Origin: Specibacter cremeus
GTDB lineage: Bacteria > Actinomycetota > Actinomycetes > Actinomycetales > Micrococcaceae
Length of the DNA: 37,490 bases
Direction: 5' to 3'
Assembly (NCBI RefSeq): GCF_003946885.1
Contig: NZ_RWKQ01000047.1
Location: 1-37,490, forward strand
Below are positions 22,206 through 30,285 of this stretch, piece by piece (position 1 is the first letter of the stretch; every line of letters begins with the position of its first letter). The notes beneath the pieces were generated by a model. The model made no database searches, was not told where the DNA came from, and saw only the letters and a program-made list of their open reading frames with translations. The position numbers and the translations under genes are program-made.

Positions 22206-22211
22206 TAGACT
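22206..22211 (+). promoter_or_regulatory. Minus-10 element of the HNH gene promoter
   Basis: TAGACT at 22206-22211, about 65 bases before ATG 22277; a minus-35 is not obvious. Confidence 0.4.
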
Positions 22212-22276
22212 CGGGGCCTGTCCCGCGCACCATCCGGCCACAACCGGGGCGCACCCGCACGGCGTGAGGAGGCTCC

Positions 22277-23083
22277 ATGCCGGCCCGCACCAGCAGCCCC
22301 GGAACCGGCCCCGCCACCCGGACGCAACGGCGCCGGCTGGCGGCGGTTGCTGGCGCGCTGTGCTGCACCGCCCTGATCGCGGTGGCCGGTTGGCTGCACA
22401 GCGCCGGGGCGTGGCCGCCGGCCGGGGATCCCGGACCGCCACCGGTGGTGGAGACGCCGCCGCCCGGGGTGGGCCGCCCGGTGTTCCGGGTGCATCCGGG
22501 CCCGGCCGTCGCCGTGCTGGCGACGCTGCCGGTCAAGGGCCGGGCGCCGCGCACCAACTACGACCGGGCCGCGTTCGGGCAGGCGTGGCTGGACGCCGAC
22601 CGCAACGGTTGCGACACGCGCAATGACGTGTTGCGCCGCGACCTGGCCCCGCCGGTCATGGCGGCCGGGTCGGGCTGCGTCGTGGCTTCCGGGACGCTGC
22701 ACGACCCGTACACGGACACGCTCATCGCGTTCCGGCGCGGCGCGGACACCAGCGCGGCGGTGCAGATCGACCATGTCGTGGCGTTGGGCAACGCGTGGCA
22801 GACCGGCGCGCAGCGGCTCTCGGCCGTCCAGCGCCAGAGCCTGGCCAACGACCCCCTGAACCTGCTCGCCGTCGACGGTCCCGCCAACCAGGAGAAGGGC
22901 GACGGCGACGCGGCCACGTGGCTGCCCCCGTCCCGGAAGTTCCGGTGCGCCTACGTGGCCCGGCAGATCTCGGTCAAGGCCGCCTACGGGCTGTGGGTGA
23001 CGGCGCCCGAGAGGGACGCGATGCGGCGCGTGTTGCGGCTGTGCCCGGGGCAGCGGACCGACGAATCCGGGTATGCCCCGTAG
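22277..23083 (+). CDS. Exported HNH endonuclease family protein (DUF1524-like)
   Basis: A 268-residue protein. Arg-rich residues 15-20 precede a hydrophobic segment LAAVAGALCCTALIAVAGWL (21-40), acting as signal anchor or signal peptide. A Pro-rich linker (50-70) follows. The nuclease core begins NYDRAAFGQAWLDADRNGCD and contains the metal-binding Asp165-His166 in VQIDHVVALGNAWQTGA, then DPLNLLAVDGPANQEKGD with Asn195, Asn204 and Lys207. This is the GmrSD C-terminal/DUF1524 pattern of secreted actinobacterial nucleases. Cys112/Cys134 and Cys224/Cys256 could form disulfides outside the cell. GTGAGGAGG precedes the ATG. The likely role is degrading extracellular DNA; this is inferred from family and export. 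Confidence 0.9.
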   Translation: MPARTSSPGTGPATRTQRRRLAAVAGALCCTALIAVAGWLHSAGAWPPAGDPGPPPVVETPPPGVGRPVFRVHPGPAVAVLATLPVKGRAPRTNYDRAAFGQAWLDADRNGCDTRNDVLRRDLAPPVMAAGSGCVVASGTLHDPYTDTLIAFRRGADTSAAVQIDHVVALGNAWQTGAQRLSAVQRQSLANDPLNLLAVDGPANQEKGDGDAATWLPPSRKFRCAYVARQISVKAAYGLWVTAPERDAMRRVLRLCPGQRTDESGYAP

Positions 23084-23167
23084 CACGCCGGACATGCCGC
23101 GGCACGGTGTGCGGCGCACCGGCCCGGCCTGCTGGCCTGCCATGGCCGGAGGTGCAATGATGCCGGT

Positions 23168-23356
23168 ATGAACGACACCGAGTACGTGAACCCCATCCAG
23201 CTCGCCCAGCAGAACGTGGAGGAGGCCAACCGGCAGCTCGCCGAGGCGGAGAAGCACTTCCGTGCCGGCGACATCACCGAGGCGCGCCTGGAGCAGCTCC
23301 GGGAGCTGAAGGACATCGCCGTCGCCGACCTGGCCCGGGTGATCAAGGAGAACTAG
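23168..23356 (+). CDS. Small coiled-coil hypothetical protein
   Basis: A 62-residue protein that I do not recognise as a named family. NPIQLAQQNVEEANRQLAEA and ARLEQLRELKDIAVADLARV give one almost continuous amphipathic helix with heptad Leu/Ala/Val and many Glu/Lys, so a helical hairpin or coiled coil is likely. No membrane segment or cysteines are present. A GGAGGTG site at 23148-23154 lies 13 bases before the ATG, rather far. It has normal high-G+C codon use. Its TAG stop overlaps the TAG stop of the convergent prfC gene, both using the palindrome CTAG. Confidence 0.65.
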   Translation: MNDTEYVNPIQLAQQNVEEANRQLAEAEKHFRAGDITEARLEQLRELKDIAVADLARVIKEN

Positions 23357-24972
23357 GCGCGGGCCGTCCCGATCGGCACGAGCCGCAGGTCGGGATGGTT
23401 CTTCTCCACGCGGCGCAGCGCCCAGATGTCGTTGAACAGGGCCAGGAACTCGCCGTCGGTGCGCAGCAACACCTCGGCGCCGTGAAGGTTGGCCAGTGTC
23501 GCCCCGGCCTCGGCCGTCGTGAGCCGGGCCAGCGAGTACGGCAGCCGTTCCAGCCGCATCGGGGCGTTGAAGTCGTGCAGCATGCGGTCCTCGACCACTT
23601 CGAACTGCATGGGGCCGACGGCCGCCAGCACGGGGGCCTGGTCGCCGCGCAGGTCCGAGCGCAGGACCTGGATGACGCCCTCGTGCTCGAGCTGGTCGAT
23701 GCCGCGGCGGAACTGCTTGTAACGGCTCGGGTCCTTGGACCGGGCCACCTGGAAGTGCTCGGGCGCGAACAGCGGGATGGCCGGGAATTCGACCGGTTCC
23801 TCGACGAACAGGCTGTCGCCCACGCGCAGCGCCGACGCGTTGACAAGCCCGACGACGTCGCCCGGGAACGCCTGGTCGATCACCTCGCGCTCGCGGCCGA
23901 ACACCTGCTGGGCGTACTTGGTGGCGAACGATTTGCCCGTGCGGCCCTGCGTGACGACCATGCCGCGCTCGAACATGCCGGAGCACACCCGGATGAACGC
24001 CACGTGGTCGCGGTGCGCCTGGTTCATGCCGGCCTGGACCTTGAACACGAACCCCGAGAACGGGGCCGCCACGGACCGGGCCGCGCCGTCGACGTCGGGG
24101 CGCGGCGCGGCCGGCGGGGCATGGTCGACGAGTGCGTCGAGGATTTCCTTGACGCCGAAGTTCAACGCGGCGGAGGAGAACAGCAGCGGCGTGGCCCGGC
24201 CGGCGTGGAACTCGTCCACGTCGAACGCCAGGTTGGACTCGACCACCAGCGCGGCCTCGTCGACGGCGTCCGTCCACGTCGGCCCCTCGGCGGCCGCGGC
24301 CTCCTCCGGGGTGAAGTATTCGGTCCCGGCGATCTGCGCGCCGGCGTTGTTGCGGGTGAAGCGCACATAGCGCTCCCGCTGCAGGTCGATGACACCGCGG
24401 AAGTCCCCGGAGATGCCCACGGCCCACGTCAGCGGCATGGGCAGCAGCCCGGTGCGCTCGGTGATCTCGTCCATGAGTTCCAGCGCCTCCAGCCCGGGCC
24501 GGTCCCACTTGTTGACGACCGTGATGATGGGCAGGCCGCGCTGCTTGCACACCTCGAACAGTTTCATGGTCTGCGTTTCCAGGCCCTTCGCCGCGTCGAT
24601 GAGCATGACGGCGCAGTCGACGGCGGCCAGCACGCGGTACGTGTCCTCGGAGAAGTCGGCGTGACCGGGCGTGTCGAGCAGGTTGATGACGGTGTCCCGG
24701 TAGGAGAACTGCAGGGCCGCCGAGCTGATGGAGATGCCGCGGTCCTTCTCCATCTGCTGCCAGTCGGAGACGGTTTCGCGGCGGTTGGCCTTGCCGTTCG
24801 TGGCGCCGGCCGTGCCGATGACCTTCGCGTGCAGGGCCAACGCCTCGGTCAGCGTCGACTTGCCGGCGTCGGGGTGCGAGATGACGGCGAACGTCCGTCG
24901 GCGCCGCGCCTGGCCGGTGATCTCACTGTTGATCTCACTTTCGCGGGCGGGGGAGAGGACCGAGGAGGACAC
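23353..24972 (-). CDS. prfC: Peptide chain release factor 3
   Basis: A 539-residue translational GTPase that recycles RF1/RF2 from ribosomes after termination. G motifs are SHPDAGKST (32-40), DTPGHADFSEDT and NKWDRPGLE. VIGTAGATNGKANRRETVSDW and MEKDRGISISSAALQF form switch I in the RF3-specific manner. FSGFVFKVQAGMNQAHRDHV and AVGPMQFEVVEDRML are RF3 hallmarks in domains II and III. GTG 24972 is the start, with a modest GAAAG upstream. RF3 is patchily distributed, and its presence in Micrococcales is usual in my recollection. Its stop overlaps that of the small plus-strand gene by four bases. Confidence 0.96.
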   Translation of the reverse strand: MSSSVLSPARESEINSEITGQARRRRTFAVISHPDAGKSTLTEALALHAKVIGTAGATNGKANRRETVSDWQQMEKDRGISISSAALQFSYRDTVINLLDTPGHADFSEDTYRVLAAVDCAVMLIDAAKGLETQTMKLFEVCKQRGLPIITVVNKWDRPGLEALELMDEITERTGLLPMPLTWAVGISGDFRGVIDLQRERYVRFTRNNAGAQIAGTEYFTPEEAAAAEGPTWTDAVDEAALVVESNLAFDVDEFHAGRATPLLFSSAALNFGVKEILDALVDHAPPAAPRPDVDGAARSVAAPFSGFVFKVQAGMNQAHRDHVAFIRVCSGMFERGMVVTQGRTGKSFATKYAQQVFGREREVIDQAFPGDVVGLVNASALRVGDSLFVEEPVEFPAIPLFAPEHFQVARSKDPSRYKQFRRGIDQLEHEGVIQVLRSDLRGDQAPVLAAVGPMQFEVVEDRMLHDFNAPMRLERLPYSLARLTTAEAGATLANLHGAEVLLRTDGEFLALFNDIWALRRVEKNHPDLRLVPIGTARA

Positions 24973-25087
24973 GAGGCTACTTTCACTTCTGGAATCGGGG
25001 GGCGGGCACCGCCCACGGGGGCCGGAACACCGACTGTCCAGTTTACCGCAGCCCCCACCGGGGCGGCATCAACCGGGGCCGCGTTGG

Positions 25088-25945
25088 TCAGGGCAGCGGC
25101 AGGTACCCGCGCGCCAGCTGCCAGGTGCCTCCCGCGGCGATCCGGTCCAGGACCACCCGTTGCAACGCGGTGGTGCGCGGCAACGCGGCCAGGTGGTCCA
25201 TGCTGCGCGTCCGGAACGTGAAGTACACGGCGTCGGTCGGCTCGTCGACGGGCGTCCCGTACGGGTGGAACCGGGCGGCGAACCGGGCGATGTTGGACTG
25301 CGGGTCGAGGTGGGCGGCCAGGTAGGGGTCCAGCAGCCAGGATTCGCAGTTGGCGACGCGCACCGGCCGGTCCGGGAAGTGGCGGGCAAAGAACGGGGCG
25401 GCCAGGGCCAGGCTGGCGTCGACGACCGGGGCGCTGAGGCCGCCGGCCTCGGGGATGTGGACGCCCACGATCCATTCATCGGGCCCGACGCCGGGAATTC
25501 CGTGGGCGGGGCGGTGCAGCAGGTACTGGAGCCGGCCGAGCTGGAAGAGGTGCCCGGCGAAGTGGTGTGTCAGCCACTTGTACGTGTCCATGCCGAAACG
25601 CCCGTGCACGCGGCGGTTGACGGCCAGGTTGCGGCCGAAGTCGGCCAGCGTGTCGCGGGTGACGGCCATCGGGATGTCGAGGCGGGCATGCCGGTCGATG
25701 AGGGCCGGCGTGGCGCGCAGGAAGCCGGCGATCCAGTCGAGTTCGGTGGCGGGCACGCCCTCCGCTGGCAGGTGGGGCACCGTCTCGTCGGCGCCGCCCA
25801 GCCGTGACTGGAGGTGGTCGAGCACGGCCAGCACGCCGGGCCCGGCGTTCCCGGCCAGCAGCGCCAGGCAGTCGGCACGGTCCGGCGCCTCGACGCCCAG
25901 GCAGTCCAGGACGGGGTGGGCGTCAACAGCGGTGTGCGGGGTCAT
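25088..25945 (-). CDS. Acyltransferase-domain protein (NAT_N / GNAT-like C-terminal type)
   Basis: A 285-residue protein resembling the actinobacterial two-domain acyltransferase family (DUF5596/NAT_N plus GNAT-like C-terminal domain). Recognised segments are FGRNLAVNRRVHGRFGMDTY, KWLTHHFAGHLFQLGRLQYL and DEWIVGVHIPEAGGLSAPVV, followed by RPVRVANCESWLLDPYLAAH. The C-terminal half ends AVYFTFRTRSMDHLAALPR and ALQRVVLDRIAAGGTW. No catalytic role is established for this family that I know of, and the acyl donor and acceptor are unknown. The ATG lies 36 bases after the stop side of the peptide deformylase gene on the same strand, so co-transcription with def is likely. Confidence 0.7.
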   Translation of the reverse strand: MTPHTAVDAHPVLDCLGVEAPDRADCLALLAGNAGPGVLAVLDHLQSRLGGADETVPHLPAEGVPATELDWIAGFLRATPALIDRHARLDIPMAVTRDTLADFGRNLAVNRRVHGRFGMDTYKWLTHHFAGHLFQLGRLQYLLHRPAHGIPGVGPDEWIVGVHIPEAGGLSAPVVDASLALAAPFFARHFPDRPVRVANCESWLLDPYLAAHLDPQSNIARFAARFHPYGTPVDEPTDAVYFTFRTRSMDHLAALPRTTALQRVVLDRIAAGGTWQLARGYLPLP

Positions 25946-25981
25946 GGGAAAAAGCCTACCGGGTGCCCTTGGCCGGCGGCG

Positions 25982-26554
25982 TCAGTGCCCGAACGGGTCC
26001 GGGTCCACGCCCGGCATCCAGGACAGGCCCGGCACACCCCAGCCCCGGTCCTTGCGGACCCGCCTGGCCTTGCGCGCGTACCTGTCGTTGAGCCGGTCGA
26101 CGTACAGCTTGCCGTCCAGGTGGTCGTATTCGTGCTGCATGCAGCGGGCAAACCAGCCGGTCGCCTCGAAGTCCAGCGGGGTGCCGTCGCCGTCGAATCC
26201 GCGCATGCGCACCCATTCGGCCCGCTTGAGCGGGAAGTCGACGCCGGGGACGGACAGGCAGCCCTCCGACTCCTCGTCCGGGTCGGGGTTGGCGCCGGAG
26301 ATCTTGCCCCGGATGATCGAAGGGTTCACCAGCACACCTCGCTCGGGCACGCCGTCGTCGTTCTCCAGCTGGTAGGTGAAAATGCGCAGGCCGACCCCGA
26401 TCTGCGGGGCCGCCAGACCCACCCCGTGCGCGGCGTCCATCGTCTCGAACATGTCGGCGATGAGTTCCTTCAGCGCGGCGTCGAATTCCTTGACCTCGAC
26501 GGCGCGGCGATGCAGCACCGGCTCGCCCAGGATCGTCACGGGGTGAATGGTCAT
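25982..26554 (-). CDS. def: Peptide deformylase
   Basis: A 190-residue metallohydrolase removing the formyl group from nascent N-terminal methionine. All three motifs are intact: GVGLAAPQIGVG (motif 1), EGCLSVPG (motif 2, with the metal-binding Cys) and QHEYDHLDG (motif 3, two metal His and the catalytic Glu). The C-terminal tail RKARRVRKDRGWGVPGLSW is longer than in E. coli and typical of actinobacteria. ATG 26554 was chosen over an upstream in-frame codon because AAGGATGTTTCC supplies a ribosome binding site and because the longer form would run into the tRNA-His. It is preceded by tRNA-His with a terminator between them. Confidence 0.96.
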   Translation of the reverse strand: MTIHPVTILGEPVLHRRAVEVKEFDAALKELIADMFETMDAAHGVGLAAPQIGVGLRIFTYQLENDDGVPERGVLVNPSIIRGKISGANPDPDEESEGCLSVPGVDFPLKRAEWVRMRGFDGDGTPLDFEATGWFARCMQHEYDHLDGKLYVDRLNDRYARKARRVRKDRGWGVPGLSWMPGVDPDPFGH

Positions 26555-26588
26555 GGAAACATCCTTAGCGGCGGGGGGCGGCCAACAC

Positions 26589-26617
26589 AAACGCCCCGGT
26601 GCGTGACCGGGGCGTTT
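26589..26617 (-). terminator. Hairpin terminator between tRNA-His and def
   Basis: AAACGCCCCGGT (26589-26600) pairs perfectly over 12 bp with ACCGGGGCGTTT (26606-26617) around GCGTG. On the minus strand a TTTGTGTT tail follows. It should end the tRNA-His transcript and leaves def with its own start. Confidence 0.8.
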
Positions 26618-26641
26618 GATGGTTCGAAGACGAACCCAAGG

Positions 26642-26715
26642 GGTGAGATACGGGGGTTGAACCCGCGACCTCCTGGACCACAACCAGGCGCTCTGCCAAC
26701 TGAGCTAATCCCACC
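26642..26715 (-). tRNA. tRNA-His (anticodon GUG)
   Basis: Cloverleaf on the minus strand. G at position -1 (26715) faces discriminator C73 (26642), the hallmark of tRNA-His. Acceptor GTGGGAT pairs with ATCTCAC, the anticodon stem CCTGG/CCAGG encloses TTGTGGT, and the T arm is GCGGG-TTCAACC-CCCGT. CCA is not encoded. A TAGACT-like minus-10 lies upstream near 26778. Confidence 0.96.
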
Positions 26716-26902
26716 ATCGGCTGCCGGCGGGCGGCCGTCCCGTTCGGGCGGCGTTTCCGTTTTTGGCAACGACGAATAGTCTACCTGCTGTTCGGGGGTG
26801 CTTGTGACATTCGGGGCCGTGCCGGGCCGAAATGTGAGCCACATCCCATGGGCGGGCCGCCCGGAGCCGCGTCCTTTCGCGGATCCGGGCGAATTCGACG
26901 GG

Positions 26903-27499
26903 TCAGAATTTCTTCGCAATTTCCTTCGCCGTGGCCGAATCGGGGCCCGGTGCGGGCACGAAGACGGCCTCGCGGTAGTACTTGAGCTCGTTGATGCTGT
27001 CCACGATGTCCCCGAGCGCGCGGTGCCCGCCGTGCTTGGCCGGCGCCTGGAAGTAGGCGCGCGCGTACCAGCGGCGCGACAGTTCCTTGATGGTCGAGAC
27101 GTCGATGACGCGGTAATGCAGGTGCTCGACCAGTTCCGGCATGTCGCGGGCCAGGAACAGCTTGTCCGTGCCGATCGAGTTGCCGGCCAGCGGGGCCTTG
27201 TTGGGCACCGGTACGTACCGGCGCACGTAGTCCATGACCTGCTGCTGCGCCTCGGCCATGGTCAGGCCGTTGTCGAGTTCGTCGATGAGTTTCGAGGTGG
27301 TGTGCATGGTGCGGACGAAGTCGCCCATCTGGGCCAGGGCCGACGGATCCGGCTTGATCACCACGTCCAGGCCGTCGCCGAGGATATTCAGCTCGGAGTC
27401 GGTCACGAGCACGGCCACCTCGATCAGGGCGTCCTTCTCGACGTCCAGGCCCGTCATCTCGCAGTCGATCCACACAATGCGTTCGTTTGTAATAGGCAC
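26903..27499 (-). CDS. orn: Oligoribonuclease
   Basis: A 198-residue DEDDh 3'-5' exonuclease that degrades RNA fragments of two to five nucleotides, including pGpG from cyclic-di-GMP turnover. ExoI is IVWIDCEMTGLD (Asp and Glu), ExoII GNSIGTDKLFLARDMP (Asp), and ExoIII HRALGDIVDSINELKYY (His and Asp). VIDVSTIKELSRRWY is the Orn-specific segment. The GTG start at 27499 follows a TAGATT minus-10 by six bases, so the mRNA is probably leaderless. It is divergent from the MptB-like gene. Length agrees with the 180-200 residues usual in the family. Confidence 0.97.
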   Translation of the reverse strand: MPITNERIVWIDCEMTGLDVEKDALIEVAVLVTDSELNILGDGLDVVIKPDPSALAQMGDFVRTMHTTSKLIDELDNGLTMAEAQQQVMDYVRRYVPVPNKAPLAGNSIGTDKLFLARDMPELVEHLHYRVIDVSTIKELSRRWYARAYFQAPAKHGGHRALGDIVDSINELKYYREAVFVPAPGPDSATAKEIAKKF

Positions 27500-27505
27500 C
27501 TGACC

Positions 27506-27511
27506 AATCTA
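27506..27511 (-). promoter_or_regulatory. Minus-10 element of a probable leaderless orn promoter
   Basis: TAGATT on the minus strand ends six bases before the GTG start of orn; no ribosome binding site is present. Confidence 0.55.
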
Positions 27512-27595
27512 CCCCGGCGCCCCGCGGTGGTCCCGGGCGGCGCTGATAGGATCGCTGCCGTCACCCGTCCCGCCGTCCAAGGAGCAGCCATCAGT

Positions 27596-29122
27596 ATGAC
27601 GCCGGCCTCGCCGGGCGCCCCCGCACCGGCCCCGCCCGCGGCCACCCGGGCGTGGGTCGCGATCCTACAGGGCGGCGTCGGCTCGGCGCTCATGTTCGTC
27701 GGGTCGCTGGGCATCGGCTGGATCGCGGTCGCTTCACCCATGGTCCGCAACCGGCTGGTGATCGCGCTACGCGCCGAGGGCGTGGGCGTGACCGTCTCGA
27801 CCATCCTGTTGACCGTCGGGGCGCTGCTGCTGATCCGGTCGTGGCTGCGGCTTGGGCAGCGGCTGGCGGCCTGGGGCCCGGGGTCGCTGCGGGCCGTGGT
27901 CACGGCCATCTGTGCGTGGTCGGTGCCGTTGTTCATTGCCGTGCCGATCTTCTCCCGGGACGTGTACGCGTACACCGGCCAGGGGCGGCTGATGGCCGAG
28001 GGCATGAACCCGTACACCACCGGGATCTCCGCCCTCAACAATTGGTTCGCGCTGGGCGCCGACCCGTCCTGGGCGGAGAACCGGACCCCGTACGGGCCCC
28101 TGTTCCTGTGGCTGGCCCGGGGCGTCGTGGGCCTCACCGGCGCCCAACCGGACGTGTCCGTGCTGCTGTTCCGCGCCGTTGCCGGCGCCGGGGTGGCGCT
28201 CTGCGTCGTGTACATCCCCAAGCTGGCAGCCCTGCATGGCGTCAACGGGGCCCGCGCACTGTGGATCGCCGCCGCCAACCCGCTGTTCCTGATCTCGTTC
28301 GTGGCCAGCGCGCACAATGACGCGCTGATGCTCGGCCTGGCCGTGGCCGGCACGTATTTCGCCGCCACACGCAAACCCCTCTGGGGCATCGCACTCGTGA
28401 CGGCCTCGATCGCGGTCAAGCCGATCACCGTCCTGCTGCTGCCGTTCATCGGCCTGCTCTGGGCCGGCTCGGCGGCCGGGTGGGGCCGCAAGGCGTGGTG
28501 CTGGGCCGGGACCGCCGGTTTCAGCCTGGCCCTGTTGCTGCTGGCCGGGCTGCCGTATGGACTCGGGCTGGGGTGGACGTGGGCGCTGTTGGACGGCACG
28601 CCCGGGTACACCGGTTACGCGCCATCCGGGTTCGGCGGGCAACTGCTGGAACTGGCGGGTAACGCAGTGGGCCTGGACGGCGCCGTGGTGGGCGACGTGT
28701 TCCGCAAGGTCCTGCAGGCCGCGGCCGTGGCCTGGGCCGGGTGGCTGGTGCTGCGCGGCGACCCGCAGCGCGTGGTGCGCCGGCTGGGGTTGGCGTTCGC
28801 CGTCGTCGTGCTGTTCTCACCGATCATCCAGCCGTGGTACGTTCTGTGGTTCATTCCGTTCCTGGCCGCGACGGGCATCCGCGACAACTGGCAGATCAAG
28901 TCGGTGTACGTGGCCGTGTCGTTCTTCGTCGTGTTCGGCGCGCAGGACCAGCTGTCCGTGTGGAACTTCGTCTCGCTGCCGGTGGACGTGTCGCGACTGG
29001 CGTTCTGGGTGGCGCTCGCCGGCACGCTCTACCTGCTGGTGGCGGACGTCCACACGCGCAGGCTGCTGTTCGCGCGGGAACCGGCCGCGCCGCCTCTCCC
29101 GCCGCCCCTCCCGCCGAGGTAG
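27596..29122 (+). CDS. MptB-like alpha-1,6-mannopyranosyltransferase (first copy)
   Basis: A 508-residue polytopic membrane protein with about twelve hydrophobic segments, of the GT-C fold MptA/MptB family that extends the mannan backbone of lipomannan using polyprenyl-phosphate mannose. The extracytoplasmic catalytic loop is FSRDVYAYTGQGRLMAEGMN, then PYTTGISALNNW and NRTPYGPLFLWLARG; Asp in SRDVYAY is the probable base. SAHNDALMLGLAVAGTYFA and FSPIIQPWYVLWFIP are family landmarks. An AAGGAG site is 11 bases before ATG 27596. The tail PPLPPPLPPR and the TAG stop lie at the edge of and within repeat copy B. It is paralogous to the protein at 33261. Confidence 0.85.
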   Translation: MTPASPGAPAPAPPAATRAWVAILQGGVGSALMFVGSLGIGWIAVASPMVRNRLVIALRAEGVGVTVSTILLTVGALLLIRSWLRLGQRLAAWGPGSLRAVVTAICAWSVPLFIAVPIFSRDVYAYTGQGRLMAEGMNPYTTGISALNNWFALGADPSWAENRTPYGPLFLWLARGVVGLTGAQPDVSVLLFRAVAGAGVALCVVYIPKLAALHGVNGARALWIAAANPLFLISFVASAHNDALMLGLAVAGTYFAATRKPLWGIALVTASIAVKPITVLLLPFIGLLWAGSAAGWGRKAWCWAGTAGFSLALLLLAGLPYGLGLGWTWALLDGTPGYTGYAPSGFGGQLLELAGNAVGLDGAVVGDVFRKVLQAAAVAWAGWLVLRGDPQRVVRRLGLAFAVVVLFSPIIQPWYVLWFIPFLAATGIRDNWQIKSVYVAVSFFVVFGAQDQLSVWNFVSLPVDVSRLAFWVALAGTLYLLVADVHTRRLLFAREPAAPPLPPPLPPR

Positions 29123-29196
29123 CGTCACCGCGACGAGCGGGCCGGACATATCCCGCCCGCTGGACGGTTTGGCGCTACCTCGCGCTACCTCGGCGG
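29111..29196. repeat. GAGGTAGCGC palindrome, copy B
   Basis: Left arm CCGCCGAGGTAGCG (29111-29124) pairs with CGCTACCTCGGCGG (29183-29196). A second CGCTACCTCG (29173-29182) stands directly before, so this copy has two right arms. An inner hairpin AGCGGGC / GCCCGCT with GGACATATCC at its tip fills the centre. The left arm contains the TAG stop (29120-29122) of the MptB-like gene. Positions 29130-29182 match copy C over 53 bases with one mismatch. Confidence 0.92.
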
Positions 29197-29206
29197 ATGG
29201 CAGGGG

Positions 29207-29215
29207 TTATCCACA
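29207..29215 (+). other. Perfect DnaA-box sequence before the nuclease-like gene
   Basis: TTATCCACA, 50 bases before ATG 29266. It is isolated, not part of a cluster. Confidence 0.35.
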
Positions 29216-29265
29216 GATTTCCAGGGGCTCTTTCGCCCGGGCCGCGCGTGTCCCAGGCTTGGGTC

Positions 29266-30285
29266 ATGGGTGGTTCAACGGCTTCGCATGGTGACTTCAG
29301 TCCCCTCCCGGGGACACCCCGGACCGCCGGCCAGGCTCGGCCGGACCGGACCGAACACCTGGTGGCGCGGCTGCCGGGCGAAGAAAACGTCTGGCGCACC
29401 GCCCAACTGTACGACGCGGGGATCAACGCCGCCGCCATCCGTGAACTGGTCACCGCGGGCCAACTACTGCGCACCCGGCATGGTTGCTACATCCGGGAAA
29501 CGTTTTGGGAGCGGGTGACGGATCGTGAGAAGCAGCGCGTGCTCATCCTGGCCCACAGCCACGGCACGTTGACGCGGAAACCGGACGCCGTCTACAGTCA
29601 CGTCTCGGCGGCCCGGTTGCACCGTCTATGGCTGTGGCATGCGGACAGCTTCATTCACCTGACGCATGCCACCAAGATGTCCACGTCCAAACGGGCGTCG
29701 GATGTCCGCCACCATGTTGCGTCGCTGCTTCCGGCGGACGTCACGGAGGTGGACGGGGTGCGGGTGACCACCTTGCAACGAACCGTGCTGGATTGCGGAC
29801 TGACGATGAGCTACAAACAGGCGCTCATCATCGTGGACCACGCGCTGCGACTGGGCGTCTCCCGCGAGGCGCTGGAACGGCAAACGGCAACCCTGGCCGG
29901 CCATCGTGGGATTCGGGTGTTCCGTCGCGCCCTCGCGTTTGCCGACCCGCGCTCCGAGTCAGCGGGCGAGACGCTCACCCGGGACCTGCTGCGTGTCGCC
30001 GGCATCGAGGCTCCCGTGCTGCAGCTGGCGATCGACACCCGTCAGGGGCGATTCCGAGCCGACTTCGCTTGGCCGCAGTACAAGGTCGTGCTGGAATTCG
30101 ATGGTCGGGCCAAGTACTTCGACTACCGGCCGACGGATCAGGTGCTCCTCGCCGAGCGCAAAAGGGAGAACGCCTTGAAGGAAACTGGCTGGACGGTCAT
30201 CCGCATAGACTGGCCGGACCTGTTCAATGAGCACCTTTTCAGGACCCGCATCCTCACCGCGCTCCGTGCCGGCGGCGCGAGGTAG
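29266..30285 (+). CDS. Winged-helix (AbiEi-antitoxin-like) protein with C-terminal PD-(D/E)XK nuclease-like domain
   Basis: A 339-residue protein. Residues 40-76 (VWRTAQLYDAGINAAAIREL then GQLLRTRHGCYI) match the helix-turn-helix of AbiEi-type antitoxin domains. The middle (VYSHVSAARLHRLWLW to TTLQRTVLDCGLTMSYKQAL) is the usual linker of this actinobacterial family. Residues 225-320 look like a Vsr/DUF559 endonuclease fold: Glu231/Glu235, Asp266 in FRADFAW, Glu277-x-Asp279 in VVLEFDGRAKY, Lys283, and ERKRENALKETGWTVIRIDW. No partner toxin gene is adjacent. The gene is bracketed by repeat copies B and C, and its own TAG stop lies in copy C. Function is unknown; a DNA-binding or DNA-cutting role is inferred. 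ATG 29266 lacks a strong ribosome binding site. Confidence 0.8.
   Translation: MGGSTASHGDFSPLPGTPRTAGQARPDRTEHLVARLPGEENVWRTAQLYDAGINAAAIRELVTAGQLLRTRHGCYIRETFWERVTDREKQRVLILAHSHGTLTRKPDAVYSHVSAARLHRLWLWHADSFIHLTHATKMSTSKRASDVRHHVASLLPADVTEVDGVRVTTLQRTVLDCGLTMSYKQALIIVDHALRLGVSREALERQTATLAGHRGIRVFRRALAFADPRSESAGETLTRDLLRVAGIEAPVLQLAIDTRQGRFRADFAWPQYKVVLEFDGRAKYFDYRPTDQVLLAERKRENALKETGWTVIRIDWPDLFNEHLFRTRILTALRAGGAR

Noticed and set aside
22052-24550. An 832-residue open frame on the minus strand
   Set aside because: It overlaps the HNH, small coiled-coil and RF3 genes in other frames; composition is Arg/Pro/Gly/His-rich shadow typical of high-G+C DNA, with no domain.
22171-29215. DnaA boxes considered as a replication origin
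   Set aside because: The two boxes are 7 kb apart and isolated; there is no box cluster, AT-rich unwinding element, dnaA or dnaN.
29266-30285. A toxin-antitoxin operon based on the AbiEi-like helix-turn-helix
   Set aside because: There is no adjacent nucleotidyltransferase-type toxin gene; the downstream gene is a convergent membrane glycosyltransferase.
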